Source: CAMAXB01 sp964476565
Lineage (GTDB): Bacteria > Verrucomicrobiota > Verrucomicrobiia > Opitutales > Opitutaceae
DNA: 58,867 nt
Direction of reading: 5' to 3'
Assembly (NCBI GenBank): GCA_964476565.1
Contig: CAYZBG010000027.1
Span: 1 to 58,867 of the forward strand
The notes below the pieces were generated by a model. That model saw nothing but the letters and a program-made list of their open reading frames with translations, searched no databases and had not been told where the DNA came from. Every line of letters starts with the position of its first letter. Position 1 is the first letter of the stretch. Positions 32,859 through 41,614 of the stretch are shown here, one piece after another. Made by a program: the position numbers and the translations under genes.

Positions 32859-34823
32859 ATGCGTGGTGACGGCACTGTGAGAACCGATTCGTTGGAAGCA
32901 TCTTCATCCGGACCGAGGCAGGCGGCCGGCGCCGTACTCGTGCGTCTGCTCGCGTTGTGCTGGAAGCACCGATCGTGGTGTGTGCTGGTGCTGGTGTTGC
33001 AGGTGCTGCTGCTCGGGATCGGGCTGATCGGCCTGGGTTTCACGGGGGTTGGCATCGACTACCTCAACTCCGTGCTCAATCCCGCGGCACCGGCGGTGCG
33101 GTGGGCACTCGGCCTGGCGCTCCCGGCCGCGTGGAGCCCGATGACGACGGTCAGTGTCATTGCCCTCGTGGTGGTTGCCGCCGCGGCGGTGCGCGGACTG
33201 CTCAGCTGGGCGGCGGGCGTGGCGCTGGCGCATCTCGTGCACCGCCGGGTGGTGGCGGGGTTGCAGACGGCGGTGTTCGCGAAGCTGCAGCACCTGAGCT
33301 TTGACTTCTTCGACCGGCAGAGCAGCGGGGCGATCATCAACCGCGCGACCGGGGACATCCAGGCGATCCGCACGTTTGTGGATACCGTGATGATTCAGAC
33401 CCTGGTGACGGTGATCTCGCTCGCGGTCTATGTCAGCTACATGCTCTCGATCCACGCCGGATTGACCGTGGCCTGCCTTGCGACTTTGCCCGCGCTGTGG
33501 GTGGCGTGCGTCGTGTTCTCGCGGCTGGTCCACCCCGAATACGTGCGCAACCGGGAGCTGTTCGACCGGATGATCCTGACCCTGGCGGAGTGCGTGCAGG
33601 GCATGAACGTAATCAAGGGATTCGCCCGCGAACGCGAGATGGCGGACCGTTTCGAATCGGACAACCGGCAGGTGAAAGAGCAGCAACAGCGGATCTTCTG
33701 GCGGGTGAGCACCTTCTCGCCGGCGATCGACCTGCTGACCCAGATCAACCTCGTGGTGCTGCTGATCTACGGCGGCAAGCTGGTGATCGACGGGTCGCTG
33801 CCGCTCGGCGCCGGGCTCGTCGTATTCGCCGGGCTGCTGCAGCAGTTCTCCAATCAAGTGTCGACCACGGCGCAGATCGCCAACGGCGTCCAGGAGAGCC
33901 TGACCGGGGCGCGTCGCGTCTTCGAGATTCTCGATGCGCCGCTCGGTGTGGCGTCGCCGCCCGAGCCGGTGCAGCCGGCGGGCCTGCGTGGGGCGGTGCG
34001 GTTCGATGCGGTCAGCTTTGGCTACGCGCCGGGCAACGCGGTATTGCGCGACGTGAGCTTTGCCGCCGCGCCTGGCGAATGCATCGCCATTGCGGGTGAG
34101 ACCGGTTCGGGCAAGAGCGCGTTGCTCAGCCTCATTCCCCGGTTCTACGATCCGGAGCGCGGACGGGTGCTGGTCGACGGGCACGACGTGCGCACACTCG
34201 ACGTGCAATGGCTGCGCCGGCGGGTGAGCGTGGTGTTTCAGGAGAGCTTCCTCTTTAGCGACACGGTGGCGGCGAACCTGTGCTTCGGCCGGGCAGAGGC
34301 GACGCGCGAGCAGATGGTGGCGGCGGCGAAAGCGGCGTGCGCGCACGATTTCATCGAGGCGCTGCCGCAGGGGTATGACACGGTGCTGGGGGAGAGTGGG
34401 GTCGATTTGTCCGGTGGCCAACGGCAGCGGCTGGCGATCGCACGCGCCTTGCTGACGGAGCCTTCGATTCTCCTGCTGGACGACCCGACGGCGGCGATCG
34501 ATCCGGAGACGGAACAGGAGATCCTGACCGCGATCGAGCGGGCCATCGCCGGACGGACCACGTTCATCGTCGCGCATCGGCTCAGCACCCTCCGCCGTGC
34601 GCACCGCATTCTGGTGTTGGAGCGTGGACGGATTGTGCAGGCCGGCACGCACGCGGAGCTGGTCCGCGAAAGTGGCACCTATCGGCGCGCGGCGTTGCAC
34701 CAGATGATCGACGAGGAGAGCCGACGGCTGCTCCGCGAAGAAGCGGCGGGCGAGGCCGAGGCACCGGGCGACGGCGGACTCGATGACGACATTCCGGCCG
34801 CGGGGGAGGCGCTCAGCCGATGA
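32859..34823 (+). CDS. ABC exporter half-transporter, degenerate ATPase site
   Basis: This 654-aa fused membrane-ATPase half-transporter of the MsbA type has six membrane segments, including one near residue 35. The nucleotide domain has Walker A GETGSGKS (413-420), signature LSGGQRQR and Walker B ILLLDDPTAAID. There the catalytic Glu is replaced by Asp (about 542), a mark of the degenerate half of heterodimeric exporters. The ATG at 32859 is preferred to a TTG at 32838. It overlaps the second half-transporter by 4 nt. Substrate is unknown; the shared phosphate-type control region suggests a role in phosphate limitation. Confidence 0.88.
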   Translation: MRGDGTVRTDSLEASSSGPRQAAGAVLVRLLALCWKHRSWCVLVLVLQVLLLGIGLIGLGFTGVGIDYLNSVLNPAAPAVRWALGLALPAAWSPMTTVSVIALVVVAAAAVRGLLSWAAGVALAHLVHRRVVAGLQTAVFAKLQHLSFDFFDRQSSGAIINRATGDIQAIRTFVDTVMIQTLVTVISLAVYVSYMLSIHAGLTVACLATLPALWVACVVFSRLVHPEYVRNRELFDRMILTLAECVQGMNVIKGFAREREMADRFESDNRQVKEQQQRIFWRVSTFSPAIDLLTQINLVVLLIYGGKLVIDGSLPLGAGLVVFAGLLQQFSNQVSTTAQIANGVQESLTGARRVFEILDAPLGVASPPEPVQPAGLRGAVRFDAVSFGYAPGNAVLRDVSFAAAPGECIAIAGETGSGKSALLSLIPRFYDPERGRVLVDGHDVRTLDVQWLRRRVSVVFQESFLFSDTVAANLCFGRAEATREQMVAAAKAACAHDFIEALPQGYDTVLGESGVDLSGGQRQRLAIARALLTEPSILLLDDPTAAIDPETEQEILTAIERAIAGRTTFIVAHRLSTLRRAHRILVLERGRIVQAGTHAELVRESGTYRRAALHQMIDEESRRLLREEAAGEAEAPGDGGLDDDIPAAGEALSR

Positions 34824-36658
34824 GCCTGATGGCCGCGGCAGGCCTGCCGAATCATCGCGACGGGGTCGCCGGCGAACGCGCGCCCGGGGCGGCGCTCGAT
34901 TGGCGGATCGTGCGCCGCGTGCTGGCCTTTACCCGGCCCCATGCGCGGAAACGCACCGCGATCTTTGTGCTGACGGGTCTGCGCGCGATCCAGAAACCGG
35001 CGCTCGCGTGGTCGCTGGCGGCGGTGATCAACGGACCGATCACCCGGGGAACCTTTGACGGCGTGGTGTGGGGTGCCCTCGGCTTCCTCGCGCTGGCGTG
35101 CTTCACGGAGCTGACGTTCCATTTCCGGCAGCGTCTTGCCCTGGAATTTGGCGAAGCTGTGGTCCACGACCTGCGCAACGCGGTGTTTCATCACCTGCAG
35201 CGCATGCCGATGAGCTACTTCAACAAGACCAAGCTCGGCCGGATCCTGGGGCGAATGATCACCGACATCGAGGCGGTGCGCCGCGGCGTGCAGAATGTGT
35301 TTTTCTTCAGCCTGCTGCTCTTCGGCCAGATGGCCGGGGCGGCGGCTCTCATGTTGTACTACAACTGGGCGCTCTTCCTCGTGCTGCTCGCGGTCGGACC
35401 CTTGGTGTGGCTGGTGAACCGGCATTTTCACCCCCGGCTCAGCCGGCATTCGCGGGCAGTGGCGGAGAGCCAGAGCCGCATCACCGGGTCGCTGGCGGAG
35501 TCGGTCAAAGGCATGCGGGTGATCCAGGGGTACACGCGGCAGCAGCGCGGCGACGAGGCCTTCGGCCGCCTGGTCGGCCGGCACGCCGACAACAACCTTC
35601 ACCTCGCGGGCGACTCGGCCCTCTACGTGCCGCTGCTGGATCTGAACAGCCAGCTCTTCCTCGCCGCGCTGCTCGTGGTCGGCGGGTATGGCGCGCTCAA
35701 CGGCGTCGCCGGGATGGAGATCGGCAGCCTGATCGCGTTCTTCTTCCTGCCGAACCTGTTCTTCCAATCGCTCCAGCACCTCGCGAATCTCTACACCCAG
35801 GCGATCACGGCGATGGCAGGGGCGGAGCGGGTGTTCGCGTTGCTCGACCTTGCCCCCGAGTGGGAGGACGACCCCGGGGCGCGTCCGCTGCCGGATCCGC
35901 GAACACGAGGCGGGCCGAGGGGCGCGAAGGTGGAGTTTCGCGAGGTGACGTTTGCCTACGAGCCCGGGCGGCCGGTGTTGCACGGCATCACCTTCACGGC
36001 CGAGCCGGGGCAGACCGTCGCGCTGGTGGGCCACACCGGCAGCGGCAAGACCTCGATCATCAACCTCGTCGCCAAGTTCTATCTGCCCGACGTGGGCGAC
36101 CTGCGCATCGACGGACACGACATCCGGGCGCTGCGCGGCGACTCGTTGCGCGCCCAGATGGGCATCGTGCTGCAGACGAACTTTCTCTTCACCGGCACGG
36201 TGCTGGAGAACATCCGGATGGGCCGGCCGCAGGCGAGCGAGGCAGACGTGCGGGCCGCGGCGCGTGCGCTTGATTGCCTGGACCTGCTCGAGAGCCTGCC
36301 GCGTGGATTGGAGACGGAGGTCGGCGAGCGCGGAACCAGCCTTTCGCTCGGGCAGCGCCAGTTGATCTGCTTCACCCGGGCGATGCTGGCGGACCCGCGC
36401 ATTCTCATTCTCGACGAGGCCACCAGTGCGGTGGACACGATCACGGAAAGCCGTCTGCAACGGGCGCTCGAGCGGTTGATGCGTGGACGCACCTGCTTTG
36501 TGGTCGCGCACCGGTTGAGCACCATCCGGCGGGCGGACCTGATCCTCGTGCTCGAGTCCGGACGCATCCGCGAGCGAGGCGATCATCTCACCCTGTTGGG
36601 CCGACGCGGTCCGTACCGCGAGTTGTACCGTCAGTTCGCGCTCGCGGACGCGGCGTAG
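34820..36658 (+). CDS. ABC exporter half-transporter, consensus ATPase site
   Basis: This 612-aa half-transporter is coupled to the preceding gene (ATGA). The nucleotide domain has Walker A GHTGSGKTS, an altered signature LSLGQRQL and an intact Walker B ILILDEATSAVDT with catalytic Glu. The altered signature would face the Asp-containing site of the partner, giving one weak and one active site as in known heterodimeric exporters. The membrane part includes MPMSYFNKTKLGRILGRMITDIEAVRRG, a typical coupling region. Substrate is unknown. Confidence 0.9.
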   Translation: MSLMAAAGLPNHRDGVAGERAPGAALDWRIVRRVLAFTRPHARKRTAIFVLTGLRAIQKPALAWSLAAVINGPITRGTFDGVVWGALGFLALACFTELTFHFRQRLALEFGEAVVHDLRNAVFHHLQRMPMSYFNKTKLGRILGRMITDIEAVRRGVQNVFFFSLLLFGQMAGAAALMLYYNWALFLVLLAVGPLVWLVNRHFHPRLSRHSRAVAESQSRITGSLAESVKGMRVIQGYTRQQRGDEAFGRLVGRHADNNLHLAGDSALYVPLLDLNSQLFLAALLVVGGYGALNGVAGMEIGSLIAFFFLPNLFFQSLQHLANLYTQAITAMAGAERVFALLDLAPEWEDDPGARPLPDPRTRGGPRGAKVEFREVTFAYEPGRPVLHGITFTAEPGQTVALVGHTGSGKTSIINLVAKFYLPDVGDLRIDGHDIRALRGDSLRAQMGIVLQTNFLFTGTVLENIRMGRPQASEADVRAAARALDCLDLLESLPRGLETEVGERGTSLSLGQRQLICFTRAMLADPRILILDEATSAVDTITESRLQRALERLMRGRTCFVVAHRLSTIRRADLILVLESGRIRERGDHLTLLGRRGPYRELYRQFALADAA

Positions 36659-36750
36659 CGAAGCGGCCGCGAAGGCAAACGACGGCTCGAAACCGAGCGC
36701 ACGCCGGCCGACGGTTCGGGTGGACTTCGTACGACTTTACCGCGGAAGAA

Positions 36751-36894
36751 TTCAACGCAGAGACGCGGAGACGCAGGGAGCGGAGGAGTACAATCCTTGC
36801 CCGTTTGGAGCGACCCGATCCGCCAACAGACTTCGTTGTCCGAGAGCAGAAACCGAGTCTAATCTCCGCGCCTCTGCGTCTCCGCGTTGAAACT
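36751..36894. repeat. Imperfect inverted repeat, REP-like
   Basis: The left arm, beginning TTCAACGCAGAGACGCGGAG (36751), and the right arm (36863-36892, ending GTCTCCGCGTTGAA) are reverse complements apart from several transitions. A further decayed copy of the right arm (GCGGCTCTGCGTTGAGAG) follows at about 36909-36926. The element fills most of the 286-bp gap between the convergent ABC exporter and phoR. It may work as a mobile REP remnant or a bidirectional mRNA end. Confidence 0.6.
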
Positions 36895-36944
36895 CTGTCG
36901 CGCGTCTTTGCGGCTCTGCGTTGAGAGTTCGAAAATCAGCGGAC

Positions 36945-38750
36945 TTATTCTTTGGCGTCGTCGGTACCGTCGTTCCTTGGCAGAGGAAAACGGACGGTGA
37001 ACCGGGTGCCGTGACCGACTTCGCTTTCGAGGTCGAGCCGGGCGGAGAGCACCTGGGCGAGGTGTTTGACGATGCTGAGGCCGAGTCCGGCTCCACCGGC
37101 GCTGCGTGCGCGGGACGGGTCGACTCGGTAGAACCGTTCGAAGATCCGCTCCTGATGCTCCGGCGGAATACCCACGCCGGTGTCGATCACGTCCACCCGC
37201 GCAACATCGTGCTCTGCGGCGAGAGTGAGGGTCACGGATCCGCCCTCGGGGGTATGGTTGATGGCGTTGTGGAGCAGGTTGTTGACGATCAGGCTGACGG
37301 CCTCGGTGTTGCCGCGGATCAGGAGCGGCTGGTCCGGCACGTCGACCTGGTAGGTCAGCCGCTTTTGGGCCGCGATCTCGGCGAAGGTGTGGCCGCACTC
37401 GCGCACGGTGGCGGCGAGATCGACTGGTTCGAGCGCGAGCACGGACTCCTCCGACTCGAGGCGCGAGATGATGAGCAGATCATGGACGAGCCTGACGAGG
37501 CGTTCGTTCTGGTCGCGGATCTTGCGGAGGAAGCGACGCTGGGTGCCCGCGTGCATGCCTTCGTCTTCGAGCAGGGCGTCAATGAGCGCACCGATGGCGG
37601 TGAGCGGAGTTTTCAGCTCGTGGGACACGTTGGCGGAGAAGGTCCGGCGCACCTCTTCCAGCCGGCGGATTTCCGTGAGATCGTGCAGGACAATCAGAAC
37701 GCCGAACGGACCTCCGTCGTGATCGCTCAGGGAGGTGGCATCGAGGTGCAGGATGTGATCCTGCCCGGTCCCGGGCAGGCGGACTTCGCGACGAACCCGC
37801 CGTCCGGTGGTGCGCGCCTCGACGTAGGCGTCGCGCACCGGACCGGTTGGGAGCACCGCATCGACCGGACGACCGATGGGCCGCTCGGGGTCGAGGCCAA
37901 GCAGGCGGGCGGCAACGCCGTTGAGGTAGGCGACAGTTTCGCGGGCGCTGACGGCGACGACCCCGTCGGCCATGACGGCCAGCAGGGCGGCGAGCCGCTG
38001 GCGCTCGCGGGTCTCGGCGGCGACGCGGCGCTGCACCTCGTCGGCCATGCGGTCGATGGTGTCGGCAACGACGCCGATCTCGTCCTGGCGGCGCAGGCGG
38101 ATGCGCTGGTCGAGCCGCCCGGAGGCGAGGCGGCGGCAGACCTCGCTGATGCGCGCGAGGGGACGGGTGACATGACGCGCCACGAGGAAGCCGAGGCCGA
38201 GCGCGAGGAGGGCATTCAAGGAGGCGCCGGCCAGCACCCGGTGGCGCAGGGCGTCCTGGCGGTCAGCGAGCGTGGTGAGCGGAAGTCCGGCGCGAACGTA
38301 TCCAATGATCTCATACTCATGCAGGATCGGCATGGCGATGAGCAGGAAGGGCGGTCCGCCGGGGGCGAGGGAGCGCGTGTCCTCGCCGAACTCGCGGCGG
38401 CGGGCGGCGGCGAACTCAGGCTGCTCCAGGAGGTCCGTCCCGGCATCCGGGACGTAGCCGGCCGGGGCGGCGGCGATCGGCCGGCCATTGGCGAAGGCGA
38501 GCACGAGGTGCAGGCCGGTGTCGCGCGCGACCTCTTCCAGCTGGCGCGACAGTTGGGGAGACCAGAGGTGTTCGGGATTGGCGCCCTCCATGGCCGCGAT
38601 GAGGCGAACGTTGTTGGCGAGGTTTGCCCGCAGTTCGCGCAGGGCGCCCTCGCGCAGATTGCCGAGCACCAGTGCGCCGATCACGGTGGCCGACACGACC
38701 ACGAGGGCCGCGTAGCTGAGGTAGATTTTCCAGAAGAAGGAGCGACGCAC
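36945..38750 (-). CDS. phoR: Phosphate regulon sensor histidine kinase PhoR
   Basis: This 601-aa membrane kinase has a first transmembrane helix at about 10-30. An extracytoplasmic sensor region of about 130 residues and a second helix near 175-192 follow. Then come HAMP (about 192-245), PAS (about 250-360), the dimerisation domain with phospho-acceptor His377 in SANVSHELKTPLTAI, and an ATPase domain with NLLHNAINHT, DTGVGIPPEH, FERFYRVD and GGAGLGLSIVKHL. The periplasmic loop is much longer than in E. coli PhoR. The start is a GTG at 38750. It follows phoB by 22 bp and should phosphorylate it when phosphate is scarce. The specific phosphate role rests on synteny and on the PAS-HisKA layout. 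Confidence 0.85.
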   Translation of the reverse strand: MRRSFFWKIYLSYAALVVVSATVIGALVLGNLREGALRELRANLANNVRLIAAMEGANPEHLWSPQLSRQLEEVARDTGLHLVLAFANGRPIAAAPAGYVPDAGTDLLEQPEFAAARRREFGEDTRSLAPGGPPFLLIAMPILHEYEIIGYVRAGLPLTTLADRQDALRHRVLAGASLNALLALGLGFLVARHVTRPLARISEVCRRLASGRLDQRIRLRRQDEIGVVADTIDRMADEVQRRVAAETRERQRLAALLAVMADGVVAVSARETVAYLNGVAARLLGLDPERPIGRPVDAVLPTGPVRDAYVEARTTGRRVRREVRLPGTGQDHILHLDATSLSDHDGGPFGVLIVLHDLTEIRRLEEVRRTFSANVSHELKTPLTAIGALIDALLEDEGMHAGTQRRFLRKIRDQNERLVRLVHDLLIISRLESEESVLALEPVDLAATVRECGHTFAEIAAQKRLTYQVDVPDQPLLIRGNTEAVSLIVNNLLHNAINHTPEGGSVTLTLAAEHDVARVDVIDTGVGIPPEHQERIFERFYRVDPSRARSAGGAGLGLSIVKHLAQVLSARLDLESEVGHGTRFTVRFPLPRNDGTDDAKE

Positions 38751-38772
38751 GGCGGGGTACGGCGCCGGCCGG

Positions 38773-39462
38773 TCAGGCCTGCGGCGTGAAGCGGTAGCCG
38801 ACGCCGCGAATGGTATCGATCAAGGCGCGGGAGCCCGCGAGCTTGCGACGGATCGAACGGATGTGGACGTCGATGTTGCGGTCGATGACGATGGCGTGGT
38901 CGCCAATCACATGGTTGAGGAGCTGGTTGCGCGAGAATACGCGACCTGGGTTGGACGCGAGAAACCGCAGCAGGCGGAACTCGGTGGCGGTGAGGCGAAC
39001 GGGTACGCCATCGACCGTCACCTCATGGCGCAGAGCGTCGATGACCAGGCGATCGCAGCGGATCACTTCGGGGTCGGACTCATCGCGCAGACGGCCGCGC
39101 CGGAGCACGGCTTGAACGCGGGCAAGCAATTCGCGCGTCTTGAACGGTTTGGTCACGTAGTCGTCCGCGCCGAGGCCGAGCCCGACAAGGATGTCGGTCT
39201 CGTCGCTCTTGGCGGAGACCATGATGATGCAGGTGCCCTTGAGCACCGGGTCGCTCTTGATCTGCCGGCAGATCTCGGTGCCGTCGAGCGACGGGAGCAT
39301 GAGGTCGAGTACGAGCAGATCGGGGGTGGTCTGGCGGACGAGGTCGAGGCCGCGGCGTCCGTCGGTTTCCGACCAGACCTTGTAGCCTTCGCGGGCGAGG
39401 CTGTATTCACACGCCTCGTTGATGTCCGGTTCGTCTTCGAGGATGACGACTTTGGCAGGCAT
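38773..39462 (-). CDS. phoB: Phosphate regulon response regulator PhoB
   Basis: This 229-aa OmpR/PhoB-type regulator has a receiver domain with phospho-acceptor Asp53 (LLVLDLMLPSLDG), Lys105 in DDYVTKPF, and a C-terminal winged helix with LTATEFRLLRFLASNPGRVFSR and VDVHIRSIRRKL-like VHIRSIRRKLAGSRALIDTIRGVGYRF. It should bind tandem 11-bp sites such as those found in this window. A weak candidate of the same pattern is at 39507-39528, between its own start and the tRNA gene. Confidence 0.88.
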   Translation of the reverse strand: MPAKVVILEDEPDINEACEYSLAREGYKVWSETDGRRGLDLVRQTTPDLLVLDLMLPSLDGTEICRQIKSDPVLKGTCIIMVSAKSDETDILVGLGLGADDYVTKPFKTRELLARVQAVLRRGRLRDESDPEVIRCDRLVIDALRHEVTVDGVPVRLTATEFRLLRFLASNPGRVFSRNQLLNHVIGDHAIVIDRNIDVHIRSIRRKLAGSRALIDTIRGVGYRFTPQA

Positions 39463-39506
39463 AGGCGGACTTTCGGGGCCCGACGCGGTCCGGCAACCCG
39501 CGGGGG

Positions 39507-39528
39507 TTACGATTCGGTAAACGCTGGT
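39507..39528 (+). promoter_or_regulatory. Weak Pho-box-like element upstream of phoB
   Basis: Two abutting 11-bp units, TTACGATTCGG and TAAACGCTGGT, lie about 45 bp before the phoB start. They only partly follow the T-N-A-A pattern. Autoregulation of phoB is common in other bacteria, but this match is weak. Confidence 0.25.
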
Positions 39529-39589
39529 TTGCGGGGGCCATTTGTGCCGTTGACCTGCGCGAGCGGGCGCGCAAGGTCTGCCGCGTTAG

Positions 39590-39679
39590 GGAAGGGTGGC
39601 CGAGTGGTTTATGGCTCCAGTCTTGAAAACTGGCGTGGGTGAAAGCTCACCGTGGGTTCGAATCCCACCCCTTCCGCCA
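39590..39679 (+). tRNA. tRNA-Ser (anticodon UGA)
   Basis: The 90-nt sequence folds as a class II tRNA. The acceptor stem GGAAGGG pairs with CCCTTCC and G-CCA is encoded. The D-arm is GCCGAGTGGTTTATGGC, the anticodon arm is CCAGTCTTGAAAACTGG with TGA anticodon, the variable arm is GTGGGTGAAAGCTCAC, and the T-arm is GTGGGTTCGAATCCCAC. The long variable arm and the anticodon identify it as serine. A possible -35 box TTGACC lies at 39550. Confidence 0.95.
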
Positions 39680-39765
39680 TCCTTCGCTGAAGCTTCGGAT
39701 GGCACGGCCATCCTACGGAGGCGTTGAGTCTGGGCGCCTCACCCGAGGCGAAGGACGCACTCCCA

Positions 39766-39855
39766 CCTGTCCTCCCACCTGTCCTCCGACTTGTCCTCCG
39801 AAGCCTTGGCGAAGGAGGAAGCCTTGGTGAAGGAGGAAGCCTTGGCGAAGGAGGA
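39766..39855. repeat. Tandem 12-bp and 18-bp repeats
   Basis: Three 12-bp units (CCTGTCCTCCCA, CCTGTCCTCCGA, CTTGTCCTCCGA) run directly into three 18-bp units (AGCCTTGGCGAAGGAGGA, with one C-to-T change in the second). The junction TCCTCCGAAGCCTTGG and the ends of the 18-bp units are partly complementary to each other. Open frames through the region are artefacts of the repeat. Copy number may vary between strains. Confidence 0.8.
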
Positions 39856-39887
39856 TCGAAACCGATCGCGCCGCCTGGCCGTTCGGC

Positions 39888-40178
39888 TCAGCTGCCGATC
39901 GTCTGGAGGGTGCGCAACGATGTCCGGAAGTTCCGGGTGATCATGCCCTTGATCTCGCCGGCGCGGGTCGGCTCCAGGCCGTGGACGTCGTGATCAGGGA
40001 ATGCCAGGTCGAGAACGACGGCGCTCGGTTTGCCCGTCGCAGGATGGCGAAACGGCGGCACGGGTGTCTTGTCGGTGGCGTAGGCCGTCGGGGTGATCTC
40101 GACGGCGCCAATCGCCATGAGTTGCTCGATGTCTTCAAACGAGAGCTCTTGCTTAAACAGGATGAGGGAGAGCGACAT
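39888..40178 (-). CDS. Small hypothetical protein
   Basis: This 96-aa protein (MSLSLILFKQELSFEDIEQL start) is acidic and soluble-looking. I see no recognisable family. Features such as AVVLDLAFPDHDVHGLEPTRAGEIKGMI suggest a real coding sequence, but it is isolated between repeats and a hairpin. The ATG at 40178 is used; the frame stays open a little further upstream. The remaining 182 bp to lacI hold the hairpin at 40237-40273 and nothing else I recognise. Confidence 0.5.
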   Translation of the reverse strand: MSLSLILFKQELSFEDIEQLMAIGAVEITPTAYATDKTPVPPFRHPATGKPSAVVLDLAFPDHDVHGLEPTRAGEIKGMITRNFRTSLRTLQTIGS

Positions 40179-40236
40179 GGGCAGAGGGGATGCAGGTGCT
40201 CCCCGGGGATGACCCGAGGCGTGAATCCATAGGTAC

Positions 40237-40273
40237 AAACAGGCCCAACCAAGGCAACCAAATAGGCCTGTTT
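40237..40273. other. Hairpin between small ORF and lacI
   Basis: A perfect 9-bp stem (AAACAGGCC at 40237-40245 with GGCCTGTTT at 40265-40273) encloses a 19-nt loop. It lies between two minus-strand genes and has no clear T-run in either direction. It could be an mRNA end structure for lacI or an operator upstream of the small ORF. Confidence 0.4.
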
Positions 40274-40360
40274 ACGTAGTCACCGCAGGGGTAGTCGCGG
40301 ACGGCTCCCCCGCGGGACCTTCCGGTGCGGTTCCGACCTGCCGGAGTCCGCCTCGGTGGA

Positions 40361-41446
40361 TCACTTCCGCTTCTTGGGCGGGCAGCTGGCGCCGTCGTGC
40401 CACATGCCTTCGACCAGGGTGGTGGTGGGCACGGCCGGCACGCCGTATTTGTTGTGCTGCAGCTGTCCGGCGAGGATTTCCACCGCGAGCTCGCCCACGG
40501 TTTCATGACTCTGCTTGACGCCCGCCATGCGCCCATCCGGTTCCTCAAGGAACAGATCGGCGAAGGCCACGTCCTTTGGCACCCGCAGGCCAAGTTCCTC
40601 GAAGCGCGGCTGCACGAAGGACGCATTGCTCAGAATCACCTCGGGACGATGGGTCTTGTACCATTCGTTGAAGGTGCGTGCCGGCGCGATGACTTCCGAT
40701 TTGCCGTCGTGGATCCATTCGTCGATCCGCTCGGCTTCCGGGAAAATGCACATCGGAATGTGATGCTCGGACGGGAGGCCGATCTGCTCGCTGATAAAGC
40801 CGGTCGACCAGAGGAGGTCGGCGCTATGATCCCAGCCGCGATGCATGACGAAGCCGATGCGCTTGTAGCCCAGTTCCACAAGGCGCCGCATGGCGAGGCG
40901 GACGATGTTGAGCTGGTCGTTGGTGACCGTGTGCAGGGCCGGGTGGTGAGGAAAATAGTCGATCTTGACCGCACTGAAACGGGACCACTCGAAGCTGCGC
41001 GCATCATCGAATTCGAGCATGTGCGAGGCGAGGATGATGCCGTTGATGCCGCGGGCAGTGAGGATGTCGTTGAGCCGCTGCTGCGTCATGCCGGCTTCGC
41101 GCATCCAGAAGTGATCGAGCGTGAAACCAAGTTCGCGCGCCTTGCGCTCCGCGCCGGTGTAGAAGGCCCCGTGCGCCGTCGCCTTGCGCCAGCCCCAGCG
41201 CGTGTCCCAGTTGGTCACATAAGCCACGGTGGGCGGATTGCGCCGCTCCATGACCTTGCCACGGTACGAGACCAAGGCGCGCAACAACGGGTCCGGCACG
41301 TAGCCCATTTCCTTGGCGAGCGTCTGGATGCGCGTGCGCGTGGCCTCCGGCAAGCGACGGTGGTTGCGCAGGGCGAGGGAGACGGTGGTGACGTGCACGC
41401 CGGCACGCTTGGCGATGTCGGCGAGGGTGGTGCGCTTCTCGTTCAT
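40361..41446 (-). CDS. LacI-family transcriptional regulator
   Basis: This 361-aa regulator has an N-terminal helix-turn-helix (TLADIAKRAGVHVTTVSLALRNHRRLP) and hinge segment. The sugar-binding-protein-like domain contains NGIILASHMLEFDDAR and RIGFVMHRGWDH. The ATG at 41446 (MNEKRTTLADIA) matches the family start. It is divergent from the haloperoxidase-CRTAC1-DUF255 operon, which it may control; an effector cannot be named. The 168-bp divergent region contains TCTAATGTTAGCAAGA near 41498, which may be part of an operator. Confidence 0.85.
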   Translation of the reverse strand: MNEKRTTLADIAKRAGVHVTTVSLALRNHRRLPEATRTRIQTLAKEMGYVPDPLLRALVSYRGKVMERRNPPTVAYVTNWDTRWGWRKATAHGAFYTGAERKARELGFTLDHFWMREAGMTQQRLNDILTARGINGIILASHMLEFDDARSFEWSRFSAVKIDYFPHHPALHTVTNDQLNIVRLAMRRLVELGYKRIGFVMHRGWDHSADLLWSTGFISEQIGLPSEHHIPMCIFPEAERIDEWIHDGKSEVIAPARTFNEWYKTHRPEVILSNASFVQPRFEELGLRVPKDVAFADLFLEEPDGRMAGVKQSHETVGELAVEILAGQLQHNKYGVPAVPTTTLVEGMWHDGASCPPKKRK

Positions 41447-41614
41447 GAGCGGGGCGGGGCCAGGCGACCTCACAGGGCGAAACGCCCGGCGACAAGTCTA
41501 ATGTTAGCAAGACAGAGGCCTCCGCGGGGCCCGGAGCTGGAGTTTACGGTGACAACAGGATGGGTTGTCCATCGACAAGCCCGTCGCCGGTTTGTACACC
41601 GGCCCTCGTTCCCC

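Noticed and set aside
39766..39855. CRISPR array
   Set aside because: The units abut without unique spacers and are only 12 and 18 bp long; no cas genes are present.
39639..39993. Two plus-strand frames through the tandem repeats after the tRNA
   Set aside because: Their translations are only repeats (PPTCPPTC, GEGGSLGEGGSL) created by the 12- and 18-bp units, and one begins inside the tRNA gene.
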